Made by a program: the position numbers and the translations under genes
Shown here: one piece after another, positions 1 to 12,600 of the stretch
Layout of the letters: the number at the start of each line of letters is the position of its first letter
Numbering within the stretch: position 1 is the first letter of the stretch
Origin: Gavia stellata
Taxonomy: Eukaryota; Chordata; Aves; Gaviiformes; Gaviidae
Direction: 5' to 3'
Assembly (NCBI RefSeq): GCF_030936135.1
Contig: NC_082599.1
Coordinates: 3,582,847-3,646,846 of the forward strand
DNA: 64,000 nt
Notes under the pieces: generated by a model
The model's database searches: none
Seen by the model: the letters and a program-made list of their open reading frames with translations, nothing else
What the model was told of the DNA's origin: nothing

Positions 1-524
1 CCACACAAACACCAACATTTTAAAGGGTCTCTTGGAAGAGAGAGTCAGCACACCTTCATTACTGAAAGAGAGGATCAGAAACAAATGTGGAAGAAAAGGA
101 TAACTGCCATTTCCATCCTCTCTTGTTTTTAATCTAATAGCAACTCTCAGTTTAGCACTGCCACATGAATTGCTTGCCTTATGGCATCGTCAGGGTAAAC
201 AGAAGAGAAATGCAGTGGATACATTTAGGATTGCTTTGGGTTTTATTGGTTTTCAATCACTGAAGCATTTCTGGTATTTGCTTCAACTTTGGCTTCGTTT
301 AATATGAATTGGTGTAAGGAAAAGCCAGACTGGGTAGTCAGTGAGGCTGCAGAATGGGTAGGAAAGAGGAGACTTTAGTAGCTAAGCAGCACATGGTGGA
401 AGAAAGGGATAAAAGTTGCCCAGATGAAAGAGCTGGAACGGATATTGAGAAACTCTTCAGCTATCAAGAAAATGTAATATTTTTTTTCTGACTGCCCAGT
501 AACATTTTCTTCATTGATCTACAG
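1..524 (+). other. OBSCN: OBSCN intron (5' edge)
   Basis: This is the intron upstream of the first visible exon. It ends in a pyrimidine-rich tract and CTACAG at 519-524. I see no other exon or repeat in it. Most of the DH domain must lie to the left of the window. Confidence 0.6.
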
Positions 525-689
525 GAATTAATCCGAAACAAAGCAAGAAATAGCCAAAACTGCACTTTGCTGGAGCAGGCTTACGCCATTGTGTCTGCAC
601 TCACCCAAAGAGCAGAAAACAACCTCCATGTCTCACTCATTGAGAATTATCCGGGGACCTTGGAAAGCCTTGGTGAACCCATCCGACAG
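525..689 (+). CDS. OBSCN: OBSCN exon: C-terminal part of RhoGEF (DH) domain
   Basis: The exon is 165 nt, phase 0 to 0, with acceptor CTACAG and donor GTAACT. It encodes 55 residues starting [13 protein letters not shown] and ending EPIRQ. This is the last long helix of a Dbl-homology domain leading into PH. The DH domain catalyses nucleotide exchange on Rho-family GTPases; family knowledge gives RhoA/RhoQ-type targets for obscurin. No start codon applies because this is an internal exon. Confidence 0.88.
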
Positions 690-3600
690 GTAACTGGAAT
701 TTCTCAGTCAGTGTTAGTGCTATGCATGTCTTCACTAGTTTCTAAGTAGCCTTAGGTCCTACAAGAAGCTCCTTTAGAAATCATATCTGAAAGAGAGTAT
801 TTGCTTATTGCCTTTCTTACTGTTCAGAGAGATGGGTCTCCCTGGCTTGATTAAGGTTTGAAGCACCAGAGCATAGATGCTTATGGAGCAATTCACACAC
901 AATGTAGTTATTTGCCTTTCCAAACTGCTCATCAAACAGGAACAGATTTGTTCTGGGCCCCCACATGATTTTAAAGCACTTTAATTTATTTATTTAATTT
1001 ATTTTGTCCTCCTCCTCTCTTATTATTGGCAAGCTACACAGGCCAGCTTCTGAAATTACTGGCATCCGTGTGTTTTCCTGTTGATTCCTCAAGTGTTAGA
1101 AGCTCACTGGGCCTTTTCAATCTGCATGCTTTCATTTGATACAGTTCTTTCAAAGAGCCTGGTTTGCTGGGATGTTAGTACAAAGTAGCATGGTATACGT
1201 CACATATGCTCTGCGACAAAACATTAGATCAATTTACGGATGTTCTTCCATGGCTGTTCATGTATCTTCAAAAGACCTGTGTGCTTCTCCAGGCCTCTTT
1301 CATGAATCAAATGTGTGTTTTAGGAGCACAGAGGAAAGGTGACCCAGCTATTGGGACACTAGTCTAGGACTTTCAACACCCTTACTCAAATTCCTGTTTG
1401 TAGGCTTACTGTGTCGTGAAGGGCAAATAATTTACTCTGCCTGTTTGTATCCTACGTCTTGCACGGGAATGACAGTGTATTGCTGACTGGAGTTGTAAGG
1501 CTAAATTACAGTGATAGTGAGACACTCTGGTGGGGATTCATCTACCCACATTTAGACATCTGACAAAAAAGACTCCAGTGAATCACCTCAAGAGCCGTTG
1601 CTTCTCCCTAATGATGCCAGGGGGAACCCATGTCACTAACTGAGCTGTATGTGTCGGAAGATATATGAAATGAATGTCCTGTTCTGGTGAGGAGACCAAG
1701 TGAGCATATAAAGCGTCCACATAACACACAGGACATAATTTTCCATTGTCATTAGTACTAGTGGATTATGCCTACTTGACATGAGCTCTGTATTTTTCTG
1801 GCAACAAAGAATACCAGATCAAAGTAATGACAACCACTGTGTGCAACCCTGTTGGTGCTGTCAGTCTGATGCAATACCTTTAGCATTAGAAACAACCTGC
1901 TGTGCTGTAATAAAACAGAGATGCCTAAGATGATGATGTAACAGTAAACATTTGTTATCTGTTCACTGAAAAATGATGGTGAGACATCATCGTGGTAATT
2001 ATTCCAGAGTTATCACTATATGCTCTTCCTTCTTTTTCCTGTCAGGGCCACTTCATTGTGTGGGAAGGAGCTCCGGGAGCTAGAATGGCATGGAAAGGAC
2101 ACAAAAGACATGTCTTCCTCTTCAAAAATTATATTGTGATCTGCAAACCGAAGCGAGACACGAAGACAGACACCTACAGTTACATCTTCAAGAACATCAT
2201 GAAGGTCTGATCTTTATATCCTCACCTAGAGCATTTCTTTGTCATTGAGGACTTCGTGTTTATATCCAGCTTCTGGTCATCTGAATGGGAGATTTCACTA
2301 ATCCTTTTGAGCTATTCCTTTGTTTCCGAAAGTTTATGAAGCACAAGTAGAATCTATGTCTATCCCAAAATCTCTCTGTTAAACCTGTCAGAAACATGCA
2401 GAAACCATCAGAAGCACGGGTGGATTTTTACCGTGCAGCAATGAGATTATATGTATAAGTGTTTATTCATCTCTGTTAGCTCACTGAGTTAACTGTATAA
2501 GTGCATGATATTTTGCTGTCTCTAGTATTTGCTAGCATTTGTAGTTCTTTGGTTTTGACAGTCTGCAGTGTTGGTATTAAATTGGAAGAAATGCTGGTTT
2601 AGTCATATGCTACATTTCCTGTGGTTCTCGCTGCTGGTTATGTCCTTTCCTGACACCAATTACTGTTTAGAAATGAAAAATTCAGAGGACTTGACCAGCT
2701 CATCTTCAGACATTCAAGGCTCAGGTTAAAACTACAAGAAATTGCAGAAAGAGTTTTCCCAAGGCAGTAGAGCCTCAACTCCAGTAAAAACTAATCCACC
2801 AAACAAAAAAACTACGGAGTTCTTGACCAAGCCCAGTTAGGGCCTTCTGAAAGTCCTTATCTCTGTCCTCATTGATATTCATAAGCAGATTTTATTTGCC
2901 AAGGAAAAAAAAGGGACGCTTTGTCCAGAGAGTGCCTGCTCTGTAATTTCTTTTCACGTAGTCCCTAATTGTGCTGTTCCTGGGCCCGACAACGCTGCAC
3001 TGTAGGGGCAGCGTGTCCCACACTTGGGATACACTTTAATGCTGGATGTTATTTTCCTGAAATATGATAATTATTCCCAGGAAAATGTCTGTTTGGTAAC
3101 CAGAAAATCAGGTATACCAGGGAAGGGATCTCAAAGTGACCCTGATTGCTCTTCAGCCAAAACCACGTTGCATTGCTTATGCAGTCTCAAAAATCTTTGA
3201 GAGTGGTGTAAATGATCCCTTTTGCTGTTGGAGCATCTAATACAGCTTTAATGGGAATGGCATAACTCATGTCCACTGAAGAGGGTACACACTGGTAGCA
3301 GGAGACTCGCTGGTGTTTTATAGTTGTTTCCATTTCAGACCTTGGTTGAAGATGGTTCTGGTTCGCAAAGGCTAGGTCCAGATCTGAACTGTCCTAAACT
3401 GGGATTTCAGTTGTGGGAAAGGTACTGGCTGAAATTCAGTTTTAAGAACATAAGATGTGTGTTGACTTCCTCATCCTCCTTCCATCACACAGCTGAACAA
3501 CATAGATGTGAACGACCTTGTGGAAGGGGATGACCGGGCGTTTGAGATCTGGCACGAACGGGAAGACTTGGTTCGCAAGTACCTCCTTCAGGCACGTACA

Positions 3601-6600
3601 GTGAATATCAAGAACTCCTGGGTGAAGGAGATCTGTGGCATACAGCAGAGGATCAGCGAGCCTGTCTGGAGTGAGTATGGCCCGAGATAGCCCAAACCTC
3701 CTAGTTTTTTCTTGGGTGGTCTCCCTGATTCAGGAAGATTAGCCAAAGAAGGAGAGAAACCATCTAAGGCCATTTGCCACCTCTTAAACTGAACTAGGGT
3801 TAGAGGTTTTCCTTTAGTCACATCGCAGACTGCTGTAAATAACAACTTACATGACTTGACAGCACACAATAAGCTTTAACTGGAATGATTACAGCAGTGT
3901 TAGGACCTCCACCTGAGCTGGGGAAGACATCTTTATCAGGATGGGACAGCAGTGTTTGACTCTCTCCATTTACCATCAAGGGAGCCAAGACTGTATGTCA
4001 CTGAAGTGATTAAGTTTACATGACAGAGGTCCCACAGGACCTCTATAGGTTTTTAATCAATAGCAGAGCAGATGAGTAACTTTCTAATTTCTCTTCAATG
4101 TCTGTAACCCAAGTATGGAAAACACAGGCTGATGAGCTGAGAAGAGCTGGCTATCCGTGGCTGTTTCAACTGACGTGGGTTGCCTTTGATGGAGGATGAG
4201 AGTCAGAGAATGAAGGGGTTGCTCAGCTCCTTGTCTTCATATTCATACATTTTTGTCAATAGGCAGAGGATGTTGTTTTCCAGCAAAATAGCTCAGAAAA
4301 TGTGCATCACTGCAGAAGAGAAACACATTACTGAAACTTCTAAACCACATATATTGCAGAGTTGGCACTAGAGATGTATTTGATCTGGCAGGGATTGCAG
4401 AAGGGTAGATGACCACAGAATTTGGTGACAAAGGCCCTGGCCCACTGCACGAAGAGCATCACACTCCAGTGGGAAAAGTAGTCTCAGGACCTGACCCAGA
4501 GTCCTATTTGTACCAGTATAAAGCCCCCTGTGACTTTGCTGGGTACTGAATCCTCCACTCCACTTCTGGCTCACATCGCTCTATCTGGACCCATGGGTTT
4601 GCTTCGGATTTTTATCTTGTCATTCAGGCTGCTTCATCCTCGCTGTCATTTGAGATTCCACCAATGTTCTATCCACAAAATTTATCAGCAGGGATATCAG
4701 ATCTTTATTGTCCAGGTAAAAGCTAGAAATTGTGTCCTTTACAGCGTAAGGAAATTTGGCATCTTAAAATGCCAGAACAGAGGTGGGTTTAGTGTATACA
4801 CACTGAAAACAAGTCTGGGCATTTTGTTTTTATGTTTTTAGTGAGGTGTTCTAATGAGGAAGACTATCACAACAGTTTTGCATAGTTTCATATGGCAGTA
4901 ATAAGTTAGAATAAAAGTCCCTTAACAAAGCATAGATTTTATTGTATGGAGGCAAACAGAATACTAGTTTGGATATCAAGGGTGCATTTTAATTGGGGAA
5001 TTATCTTAACTGTGACAGCTGTGTGGTGTCTGAATAATGGATGTGCTTATTAAAATCATGGCCTAAAGTACTTCCAGCAACAAATCCCATTTTTTTTATG
5101 GCCCATCTTTACAGCCAAGAACAGACGCTTGACAGACTGAATTGAGTCTCAGCTAAGCAAGGACAGCATGTCACCTGGAAAGTCATTAGCTGCTAAAATT
5201 TCCTGTTCAGCTTTCCTTTCTGAACCTCGCAGATTTGCAAAAATTATACCTATTCTTATCTTACTTTGCAGCAGCCATCCCATGGACAGAGGCCTCCCCT
5301 CCTCCAGACTAACATGCTTCTTCTGATGTTTCAGTACCTCCAGACTTTGAAGAACTACTGGCGGACTGTACAGCTGAGCTGGGAGAGACAGTCAAGCTGG
5401 CTTGCAAAGTTACGGGAGCTCCCAAGCCATCTGTCAGCTGGTACAAAGGTATGAGCAGCAAGTCATGTATTGCATCCTCCGAATTTGTTCTCCATCTATA
5501 TTGCTTTGTGCTAATAGGTTAGTGGGTAATCTAGACCACCTAGAGATACCCAAATCTAGTCTTAAAGTTAGCTACTAAACAACCCAAGTAACACAGATCT
5601 TCCTGTGAGCTAATATAACCTGCTTTTTAGGTTTTCCTATTAGCCCGTATGAATCCACATCTTGTGGTGGTTAGACAACTTCTAGGAAATGAACAACCTG
5701 TTTGAACTAGCTCAGATGGTTCCATGTCATATGACAGGCACAGCTGTGTGGGCATACTCTTTTCCCCAGCATTACTGTATTGATGAAGAAACAGCTTTGC
5801 TCTAAGTTCACACCTTGTGAAGATCTGTTCTGCATGTTTAGTCACTTTGGAGGTGTTCCTTTGGCTAGCAAATCAGAGATATAACTGCACAGCACATACT
5901 CTGGGAGAATTTCACTTTTAAATGAGGATTGGTGATGTATGAGGTCCCTCAAGAGTGCTTTGCCCAGAGGATGTTTTGTAGAGAGCTGGAGGAAGACGAA
6001 GAGCTCATTCCTCAACTACCACCATCAGCTGCAGTAAAGCAAATACAGCTCTCAGTCCTCTCAAGCTGAAAAGCTGGATGAAGTTCCCCAGGAGAAAACA
6101 TAACTGATGCTAAACTCTTTGTAAAGACCTTTTTCCCCTTTATCTTTAAGATGGAAAGCCTGTGGAGGTGGATCCCCATCACATCATAATAGAAGATCCT
6201 GATGGTTCCTGCACATTGATCTTGGACAACCTAACCGGTGTTGACTCAGGACAGTACATGTGCTTTGCTTCCAGTCCTGCTGGAAATGCCAGTACCTTAG
6301 GAAAGATCCTTGTTCAAGGTAAAGTTCTGCACAGATGCATTGTTTAAAAGGGGTAGTCAATTATTCTTAGGTCAAAAAATTTGGTCTTTAGTGTCTTGTG
6401 TGCAGACATCATGAGAATTATCTGGTCAGGGACACATCCTTCGTTTCCAGCCACTAGCTACATTTACCCTTGTTTTGCAGTGCCACCACGGTTTGTGAAC
6501 AAGGTTAGAAATGCTTATTTTGTTGAGGGTGAAGATGCTCAGTTTACCTGTACTATCGAAGGAGCACCTAGGCCTCAAATCAGGTCAGTTCTTCAAGTCA

Positions 6601-9600
6601 CACTATAACAAATCCTGTTTTCCCATTTTGCATGGTTAGAAGAGTCTCCTGCCCTTTCTTTTAAGGTTATGACCCTTCCTTCTCTGTGTCTTCCACCTTA
6701 ACCCCATCCTTAACCCAATGCTGACTCTTCCTGAACCCAACATTCCTGAGATTCTCAGCAATTTATTCTAGCTAGCATCTGAAAAGAAATACCCACAGAT
6801 AATCCCTGACATAGGACTGTGTCAGACCTAATGCCCTGACAACATTTTATCATTTCTTTATACTCCCTGCCTTACACTTCAATTTATTTTATCAGCAACC
6901 AGTCTGGGGCATTCAGACAAAAAGCTCAGCATAGTTTTGCATTATTAGAAGCCCTTTTCTCTGCATTGGCTGATGAGATTTCTTGAAAAGCATCTCATAA
7001 ACCTGTGCAGTTCGGTATCCACGTGTAATCTACCCACCTGTAGACGTGTCTCCCAGGATCCAAACTTCTGTCTAATGATTGACTCTCAAGTTGTTTGCCC
7101 ACGGCTCTGATGATAGATGGATCAGTGAGCTGGGGCCTTCTTGACACTGTGTATTTTTTTCCTGGCTTATACTCAGTGTTTTCCACATGCAGGTGGTACA
7201 AAGATGGTGTACTGTTGAAGGACACAAGTAAATACCAGACTTTCAGTGAACCACGAAGTGGCATAATAGTCCTGGTGGTCAAGAACCCTTCCAATGAAGA
7301 TATGGGACACTATGAATGTGAGGTAAGTTCGGAGAGATTTAAAGATCTGCTGCTTGATGTGATGTAGGTAGAAGAATTCATTTTAGTGGGAGAGATCCAT
7401 TGCATGAGAATAGTGGCTGAGTAATTGCTGCCACCAGCCCTATCAAAAAAATTTATCTAAGTCAGGTTCTTCTGAACTAGATCTGGATTGTGAACATCCA
7501 AAAGCTTCAGAATATTCCAATCTGAGAGTTTGGTGGTTCAAACAGTAATAGAGTAAGCTTGTTCTGTAGCTTAAATTCAGATCCAGATCTCTAGAGGTAC
7601 CTCTTACAAAGGTTAGGACCATTTTGACATGAGGTTTTGTTTCTGGACTGTCTTTAAAATAGAACGGATTCATGCCACTGCAACGAAACCATCCAAAGCC
7701 AAAAGAAAGAAATTGAGTCTAAACAGAAGTGTAAACCACTGACCTTCCTGTTTATTTAGCAAGCATGCATGGAAGTATCTAATAAATTAAAATAAATGTG
7801 CTGTACAATATTTTCTAAAAATTAGTCATAGTCCATGCATTCATTGTAATAAAGTAGTAATAAGCTCTCAGGCCTCAACAATAAAAACAGTTGACTTTAG
7901 CATGGGTCAGGTGACATCTGGTAAACGACCCAGCCCACAGCAACATCACAGTTATTCCACAGAAACTTTTAGGAAGTTTGACACAATCTAAAGACTTCTT
8001 CAAGGATTTTAGCAAAATGACATTACCTTGCATTTGCCATTAGGTAAGATCCCAAGGTCCAGTATTCCCTTGGCTGATTAAGACTCAGTTGATTAATGGA
8101 TGATAAACAAAAAAACCTCTTTAACCTCCACTTAAACACCACACAGCAGGAATCTGTGCCTGTTGGTAGAGACAAAAAGCTCAGGACCAAGTCACAGGCT
8201 GCAGAGCAAACTGCAAATAACTAAGTTAGCTGATGTGCTGTAACTCATCTGTGCAAGGCATTTGTAATAAAGCATTATCATGAACTCCACTGAGCTGCAA
8301 TGTATTCATACAAACTCACCCATTTCTGTTGTCAAGTAATTGCAGTGAATTTGTAATGTAGTATAGGAAGGTTTTATTATACAAAAACATCCTGCGTTTC
8401 ATTCGGTACTGCATGATTCTCTTTAGCTGGCGAACAGATTAGGGTCTGCAAAAAGTGGAGCAGAACTTTACCATCACAGTGCTGCAGCCCTGACGCAGGA
8501 GAGGAGAGGAGACCAAGCCATTACCATAGAAGGTATGATCCTTGACCAGCTCTGTAAGTACGTCAGTGAATTACTCTAAAACCATCTCACTGAGGATCGA
8601 CTATATTTGCCATCTTATCCATGTTGATTGTTGGTCTACACGTATCTGTATGTCTATCAAGATGTGCATGGGTATACTGCAGCTCAGCTCTATACCCATC
8701 ACCATCTGTTGATTTGCAAACCTGGCAAATCAACTTCATCATACAATGCTCATAAATGCATTATATGAAAAAGGAGGAGCAAATGAAGGGTATGTCACAC
8801 CACCACTAGTGCAAGAAAAATGTTTCTATTCCTGTTGGAATACTTGAAAATGTGTGTCAGCCTGGCAGAACATGAGTTACCTACCAGGGGCCAGTAAGTA
8901 AGGCTTCAGGCGTATTGTGATCGTTTCTGAAATACCACTGAAGACCATCTGGAATGACTGAGAAAGCAGAACTAAAAGCAGTATATTCTGAACAATATTA
9001 GTTCATCCATTATCTAGGACAGTTCAGGTATTATACACCACATAGTCAGAGAGTCTATTCCAGATTTTTTCGGCATGTTTCACCTGAATTGGTAGGGTGA
9101 TATGGACTGAGTCTACACGCATCCAAAACCACATCCTTTCTCAACACCTTTAGGATGTGACTGCATAAAGTTACCTTCTTATCAAAGGGGTTTCCACAAG
9201 CGCTGTCTTAGGCAGGCTTGCTATAAACCCATCACAACTGAGTTTAGGTCAGTGGCTACATCTGCGTAAGGAACATTTCCTGGTGTAGGAAACTAGTTCT
9301 TTGTACATCTTAGAAGTGTGTCCTTGGCTGGCTGAGCATGGGCCAGGCATCGCTATCTCTCTCAAACAGTTCCCAGCAACAGTTCAGGAGATAATATAGC
9401 CAAGGGACCATTTATAATAGATAGTTTACTGTTTTGGAGGGTAAGAGAGATGACTAAGATAGGCATAGGTCATTCCATGGCAGTGAACCTTGGCGTCAGA
9501 GAGGTGTCCCAGAGGTGTTTAGTGGAGACATGGCCAACAAAAGCCAGAGGTTTGCCAAAAGCTGTAGGACCTTCTTTCCTCATCTTCAGTGTTTTCACAT

Positions 9601-12600
9601 TATCTTGTGATCATAACAGGGGTTCAAGTGTGCTTTTGACAGGAGATAATTGTTATTATCAACATTCAAGTGAGAGCCATCAAATACGAAGGCATTCTGA
9701 CTCAAGAAGCTGCTGAGCAGCAAATGACTGGAGTCTAGAGAAATACTCAGGGAAAATGGTACTTCACTCGTAGTTTTTTCATCATTCTCCATAGGCCCCA
9801 GCTATTGGCCCTGTCTGAGACAGGGTCCTGGTCTGGATGGACCTTTGGGCCAGTCCTCTGTAGACACTAATGTTGTGTTATTACATTAAGAGGATTCAGA
9901 CACAATAGGCTATTAAGATCAGTATCCTGACCTATGTACTTGCTTGCCTTGTTTTTATGCTTGCTCTCCTTGCAGTCCTTTCCCAGAGTACCATCAAATC
10001 ACTCAAAAGCATTACAGGGAGAATGGTGTTAGTAGTATAGCAACACTATAATTTTTTTCAGCAGGATAAACCTTGAAGTACTTGAATGCTTTGTCCTTGC
10101 TATGCCCTAAAGAGAGAAGAATAAATTGTATGCAGGATGTAGAGGAACACAAACAAATCACTGTTAGGACAGCATATCTTGATGAAGTTCTCTTGTATCA
10201 AGGCAGAAGATGTTATAAAAACAAACAAGGGCTGTAAAACAGCGGTAGGAGCATTATTCAGCTCTTGGGATTGCAAATGTGCATGTTCAGCCCTGAATTA
10301 CTCATGTGCTGTTATTCCTGCAGTCATAAATAAAAAATTTCATGAGCTTGGTTGAAGAAATATAATTGGAGTTTGCCTGGAAGCTTCAGAAATGTTATGA
10401 AATAGCTTTTGATCCATGATGTGCAATTGCTTGAACTTGGTAATAGGGAAGGAAATAGATCCCTGAGTCACCTCCAGGCAGAAACAGAGAGAGAGCTGCT
10501 TCAGGCCAATGGAGCAAAGAGCAGGCTCATCCATGGAGCAAGAGGATTGTCCTGAGCAGAATCGCATCAGGGGTGCATTTGGCATAACGCACTTGACTGA
10601 GGAGGGAATTCGTTGCTTTCTTGAGAATCAATAACCAGCCTTGATCTACCTATGGAAAAATCAGGTTCATCTGGCAAAGAACTGGAGGACGGATGGATCT
10701 CATGAAGGCTTTCTCTTTCCATCCTTACAATCCTTTCTATTTGTGAAAATGGGATTATTTGTAACTTCACCAAGAGGACAACATTACTGCTGTGTGGTAG
10801 TATTACAACGGAAAATAGATACTGTCTGTTTCCTAGCTCACCTGCATGGTGGGTCTAAGTTTTACCTGATTTATCGTTGGTTCTGAGAAATTACTATTGT
10901 CAGAGTCTCCTGAGGCACCCAGGGGCTTTAGTTGCAACTATTTTAGTTTTTATCCTCCTGCCTTTCTATACTGTTTATCATACTGAACCAAACCTACTGT
11001 CACAATTTGGGATACCATTAGTACAGTGGTTTACGAGCCCTGACCTGCAGTCAGTGATGGTCCACAGTCCAACACCGTGGGTCTCGAAACCAAACTTCTT
11101 GTCATTAGGTTTAAATGTATGGAGATTTGCTGATCCATTGGAAGGACCAAATCCAAATAGGATGGAAACCACTGGACTAAGGGGTCCCCTTGTGAGCAGC
11201 CACAGCTTGGGCTGCAAGCCTGAAACGCTGAGTTCTGCCTTCAGCTACACCTGGTCGCTGCACTGAAGTCAATGGAGAGTTGCTTTAAAAATCCTTTTTC
11301 TGTGGGTATTGGAAGAATGTTAGACACTTAAAAAAAAAAAAAAAGTGTAACTGAAAGAAGATCCTTCTCTCTGACTTCAGGTTGACTGTCTGCTTTGCAC
11401 CTTGCTGCTTAACCTAGACACGGCAGATCTGGGCTGATGTGCTCTGGCATCCCTTTTTAACATGTTACTATTGCGATTCATTCATCCTAGGCTCACTAAC
11501 TTGCTCATTTTTCAAGGAAGACAAAGCCCAGTGTTTTTGAAAGGTGTTGCATTCTCACCTGGGCAGACAGCTCCAGGACGTATAATGAAACGGTTGATAG
11601 TAGGGGAAGGAATCGGCTACACAAGTGGAAATAAGCAAAACCATAGAGAAAAACACCCAGTGCAGTTACAGCCAGGCAACGGGAAGCTCTTCATAGTCTT
11701 GCCATAGATCCAGAGCTTTGGGCAAGTTATTTAGTTACCTTGTTTGGTAATACCCACCTTGCAGGGAAAAGCTAAATATTCTGAGGCTCTCAAACGGAAG
11801 ATTGCTTTAAAACGCAGAGGAGCATTAAATCTCTTAGTGCTGCCCTTTTACTGAAGAAATAGGGCATAGGAGCTTGTCCCCCTGACATTTTTAAAGCTCC
11901 CTGGTGGGGGGGGGTGGTTAGGATATTTATCTTATTATTTTTATCCTGTTGTCATCATAGGTTAGTCTCATTTTTGGGCTGGTCATGTGGTTTCCAGTGC
12001 AAATTCAAGCGAGCACAATCTGCCTTTCCAACCATCTCAGTCACTGCAGGAGTGGAGCCTTTTTTTTCAGAGAGAGCGCAAAGAACTTGCATTTCATTCA
12101 CACAATTTAGGAAACGCTGTTATGTCCATGAATTGATCATTTTAAGATTAGCTTTAGCAGTTCATGTCAGATTTGTGCATCCCCTGTCGCAGATTAATCT
12201 CCGAATCGTAGCAGAAGAGGGGTGAAAGCAGAGCAGTGCTCCTGTGGTTTATGCCAGCAGCATGTACTGTGCAGGAAAAATAGGTTTGTGCTTCTGTGAG
12301 TGGAGAAAACAGACTTAAGGTTTGTAATAAAGGCCATAAACTACCTTTCATCCACACAGAGCAACAAGAACTGACTTACCCTAAATGTTTCACCACTTGT
12401 AAGTCAATGATTTAGTGTATTAACCAAAGAGGAGTCTAGTCCTATAGAAGCACTGGCTGATCCTAATGCTTACAGCTTTTAACCTGCTTATCAGGGGCTC
12501 CTGCTTTGCAAAGCTCTTTTCCTAAAATGCTATTGAACAAGTTGAAATGATAAATCCGGTGCTAAAACGGATGCAGAATATTTTCCTCTCGGGGAAAAAA

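Larger units (their letters stand above)
690..8426 (+). other. OBSCN: OBSCN introns between the DH and second Ig exons
   Basis: Introns at 690-2045, 2205-3492, 3671-5334, 5449-6150, 6319-6480, 6584-7192 and 7323-8426. Each has GT at the 5' end and AG at the 3' end with a pyrimidine-rich tract. I see no CR1, other mobile element or additional exon in them. Open frames here lack family resemblance and cross splice sites. Confidence 0.6.
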
